From NCBI GenBank assembly GCA_003157055.1, contig PMIG01000153.1:8314-16578 (forward strand): a stretch of DNA of 8,265 bases, in the 5' to 3' direction. Position 1 is the first letter of the stretch. The number at the start of each line of letters is the position of its first letter. The DNA comes from Bacteroidales bacterium. Its GTDB lineage: Bacteria; Bacteroidota; Bacteroidia; Bacteroidales; VadinHA17. Shown piece by piece: positions 6,612-8,265 of the stretch. The position numbers and the translations under genes are program-made. The notes beneath the pieces were generated by a model, which saw only the letters and a list, made by a program, of their open reading frames with translations, searched no databases and was not told where the DNA came from.

Positions 6612-8022
6612 AGTATTTCCTGTAATTATCTATAAATGAAGGGATATCCTCAACCGAAAGTCTTTTTGCAATGATTTTTTTATTTCTGTCCAATATATAA
6701 ATTGTAGGAGTAGACTGGACGTCATAAAAATAATCAAAATGAGTAAGCCTCTCAGGGTCCCATCCATTAATCCAGTTCAGTTCATGTTCCTCAATATATT
6801 TTGACCAGGCATTTTTATCTGTTGTTGTACAGACAGTAAAAACCTCTATTCCTTCATCTTTTGCTTTGTCATAATAATTTTTAAGTTTTGGTGTAGCCTC
6901 CTTGCAATGTCCGCAATTTGGTTCCCAGAAATATAATATAGTGAATTCCTTTTCAATATCATAAAGAGCTACATAAGTGCCTTTATAGGAATCCATTACA
7001 AGGTTTTCGGCTTTCATCCCGATAAGGTTATGCCTGAGAAGCTCGACCTGCTTTCGAAGGTCATCAACAAACTGTTTTGAAACCCAGTCGGCCTTTCCAG
7101 ACAAATATATCTCATCGGCGATCTTTACCATCACCGCATCATGGCCCATGATCTCACTTTCCCGGAAATGATTGAAAAGATAAACGGCTACAAACTGGTA
7201 CATTTTATAATCGTTCTGGCACTTTTGAAGAAGCTTGTCAACCTGCCGGTTTATTGAGTCAGCAGACTGGATAAGAACGTTTGTGAAAAATTCATCAAGC
7301 CTGGCCTGTAGAATCGGAGTTCTCAGCAGCCTCTCATCACCAAAATCGATATTGTCAAAAAAATGGTCTTTATTATAGTTGTAGTTCATTACCCATTTTA
7401 CTGAATCTGAATTGCCTGATCCTTCAGGTACCGTGAACGCTGGTACATCAATGGGAATTATTGATTTTACCAGTACTGATAGGAGATTATTACCGTTATC
7501 GGCGACAACACTTTTAAGATATGATTTCATTTCCCTGCTTTGAATATCCTGATCTTCCTTTAGTATTCTGAGAGAATCACTGTTCCCCCTGTTGTCCTTT
7601 ATTCTCTTGCCCAGAGATGCCGCCTTCTCCTGCATCAGGCTCCATTTCTTCTCATAATCGACGAATCTCGTGTTCTCTGGTGAGTTTGAAAATTTTAATG
7701 AGTTGAAGTAATCCTTATAGATGCATGATACTGAAAACATTTGATTCTCAGAGATAAGAACCTCAAAGTATTTTTTTCCGGGAAGCACTATCAGGTAAAT
7801 TCCCTGAGGAAGCGATTCCTTTCCAGAGAATACCCCAGATCCTTTATTGTCAAGTGTAATAGTATCCCTTATATATTGCTTATTTCCAAAGTGATATGCA
7901 AGATACACCGAGGAATCCCTGATATCGGGGATTGAAACGCCAATATTATAGCCAGTTTTAACCTGTCCAATCGATGTGATTGTAATCAGTGTAAAAGCAA
8001 TTACAAGAATACCTCTTCTCAT
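6601..8022 (-). CDS. Secreted TlpA-like thioredoxin-family protein, CGHC active site
   Basis: This 473-residue protein is probably exported to the periplasm: MRRGILVIAFTLITITSIG is a signal peptide with a likely cut before Gln20 and no lipobox. The N-terminal part (about 20-120: SVYLAYHFGNKQYIRDT, GVFSGKESLPQGIYLIVLPG) looks like the beta-rich DUF4369-type region found in front of Bacteroidetes TlpA proteins. A long helical middle part (about 120-335) resembles the DUF5106-type region. The thioredoxin domain (about 340-473) has FTILYFWEPN leading into CGHC (370-373) and a cis-proline in STPTIYI (Pro439), so both redox features are intact. It likely reduces or exchanges disulfides; its substrates are unknown. 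It is transcribed from its own promoter (8051-8081), converges on btuD, and has no evident role in B12 uptake. DUF names are from memory of the family, not from a search. Confidence 0.88.
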   Translation of the reverse strand: MRRGILVIAFTLITITSIGQVKTGYNIGVSIPDIRDSSVYLAYHFGNKQYIRDTITLDNKGSGVFSGKESLPQGIYLIVLPGKKYFEVLISENQMFSVSCIYKDYFNSLKFSNSPENTRFVDYEKKWSLMQEKAASLGKRIKDNRGNSDSLRILKEDQDIQSREMKSYLKSVVADNGNNLLSVLVKSIIPIDVPAFTVPEGSGNSDSVKWVMNYNYNKDHFFDNIDFGDERLLRTPILQARLDEFFTNVLIQSADSINRQVDKLLQKCQNDYKMYQFVAVYLFNHFRESEIMGHDAVMVKIADEIYLSGKADWVSKQFVDDLRKQVELLRHNLIGMKAENLVMDSYKGTYVALYDIEKEFTILYFWEPNCGHCKEATPKLKNYYDKAKDEGIEVFTVCTTTDKNAWSKYIEEHELNWINGWDPERLTHFDYFYDVQSTPTIYILDRNKKIIAKRLSVEDIPSFIDNYRKYFRK

Positions 8023-8050
8023 AAGGTGATGGGATTATTAAAATCGTTAA

Positions 8051-8081
8051 CAAAAATAGTCATTGCAATTTCTTTGCCAAA
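8051..8081 (-). promoter_or_regulatory. Bacteroidetes-type promoter for the TlpA-like gene
   Basis: On the minus strand TTTG (8081-8078) is followed after 19 bp by TATTTTTG (8058-8051), an exact fit to the -33 TTTG / -7 TAnnTTTG pattern with the preferred spacing. Transcription would begin near 8045, giving a leader of about 20-25 nt before the ATG at 8022. Confidence 0.7.
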
Positions 8082-8114
8082 TTGCCTTAAAGAGAAAATA
8101 TAATAAATATTAGT

Positions 8115-8122
8115 TACTTTTG
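8115..8122 (+). promoter_or_regulatory. Candidate -7 element for the glycosyltransferase gene
   Basis: TACTTTTG matches TAnnTTTG exactly and lies 24 nt before the ATG at 8147, a sensible distance for a short leader. No TTTG or TTG is found about 19-23 bp upstream; the nearest TTG is at 8082-8084, 30 bp away. The element is therefore only half supported. Confidence 0.4.
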
Positions 8123-8146
8123 AATTCTAAATCCGATTAATTCAAG

Positions 8147-8265
8147 ATGACTATATCATTGCTCATCCCGGTGTGCGATTATGATATTGTGGCTATTGTC
8201 CATAGTATGAAGAGTTGCATAGGGAAAGTTCCGGAATTTATAGAAATTCTGATAGGAGATGATGG
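8147..8265 (+). CDS. Family 2 glycosyltransferase, N-terminus only (cut by window end)
   Basis: Translation from ATG 8147 gives 39 codons with no stop before the window ends. The start MTISLLIPVCDYD, then VAIVHSMKSC and EFIEILIGDDG, is the first beta strand, helix and second strand of a GT-A fold glycosyltransferase 2 domain. The terminal IGDDG carries the first nucleotide-sugar-binding aspartates of the family. The enzyme probably transfers a sugar from a nucleotide donor to a cell-surface glycan or lipid, acting at the cytoplasmic membrane face; the acceptor cannot be inferred. It is divergent from the TlpA-like gene and too short for the standard ORF cut-off. Confidence 0.8.
   Translation, partial: MTISLLIPVCDYDIVAIVHSMKSCIGKVPEFIEILIGDD

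Noticed and set aside
1..8265. CRISPR arrays, tRNA/rRNA genes, insertion sequences, phage or toxin-antitoxin modules
   Set aside because: No regularly spaced repeats, tRNA or rRNA-like stretches, transposase motifs or small paired genes were found on either strand.

Overview
The window looks like a chromosomal segment of a Bacteroidota (Bacteroidales-like) bacterium. The evidence is an AT-rich composition, promoter elements that fit the Bacteroidetes consensus (TTTG, about 19 bp, TAnnTTTG), weak or absent Shine-Dalgarno sequences before most genes, and gene families characteristic of the phylum: a long TlpA-type thioredoxin protein with an N-terminal accessory region, a transglutaminase-like/thioredoxin-like fusion, and a FecCD/FecE-type ABC transporter with a long C-terminal tail on the ATPase. 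I cannot assign genus or species.

Layout. Positions 1-980 hold the 3' part of a plus-strand gene whose protein joins a degenerate transglutaminase-like domain to a degenerate thioredoxin-like domain. The 422-nt gap at 981-1402 is dense regulatory DNA. It contains an 18-bp perfect dyad, a weak candidate promoter, a clear cobalamin (B12) riboswitch at about 1100-1283, and one or two small hairpins between the aptamer and the next start codon. From 1403 to 6611 there is a compact four-gene plus-strand operon, btuB-btuF-btuC-btuD. It encodes a TonB-dependent outer-membrane receptor, a lipid-anchored corrinoid-binding protein, an inner-membrane permease and its ATPase. Adjacent genes overlap or lie 22 nt apart. 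Positions 6601-8022 (minus strand) encode a secreted TlpA-like thioredoxin with a CGHC active site, meeting btuD tail to tail with an 11-bp overlap. A divergent promoter region (8023-8146) then separates it from the first 39 codons of a family 2 glycosyltransferase on the plus strand, cut by the window end.

How the genes work together. The operon is a complete corrinoid import route: outer-membrane capture (BtuB), periplasmic hand-off (BtuF), and ATP-driven inner-membrane transport (BtuC2D2). The riboswitch in the leader should lower expression when intracellular adenosylcobalamin or a related corrinoid is plentiful. TonB/ExbBD and cobalamin biosynthesis genes are not in the window. The thioredoxin protein and glycosyltransferase have no visible functional link to B12.

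The system at the centre of the window is well known in type. The less ordinary points are the doubly degenerate protein at the left edge, the unexplained 18-bp dyad upstream of the riboswitch, a possible pairing between the B12-box flank and the btuB start region, and the ATPase C-terminal domain with a Q-loop lacking glutamine.
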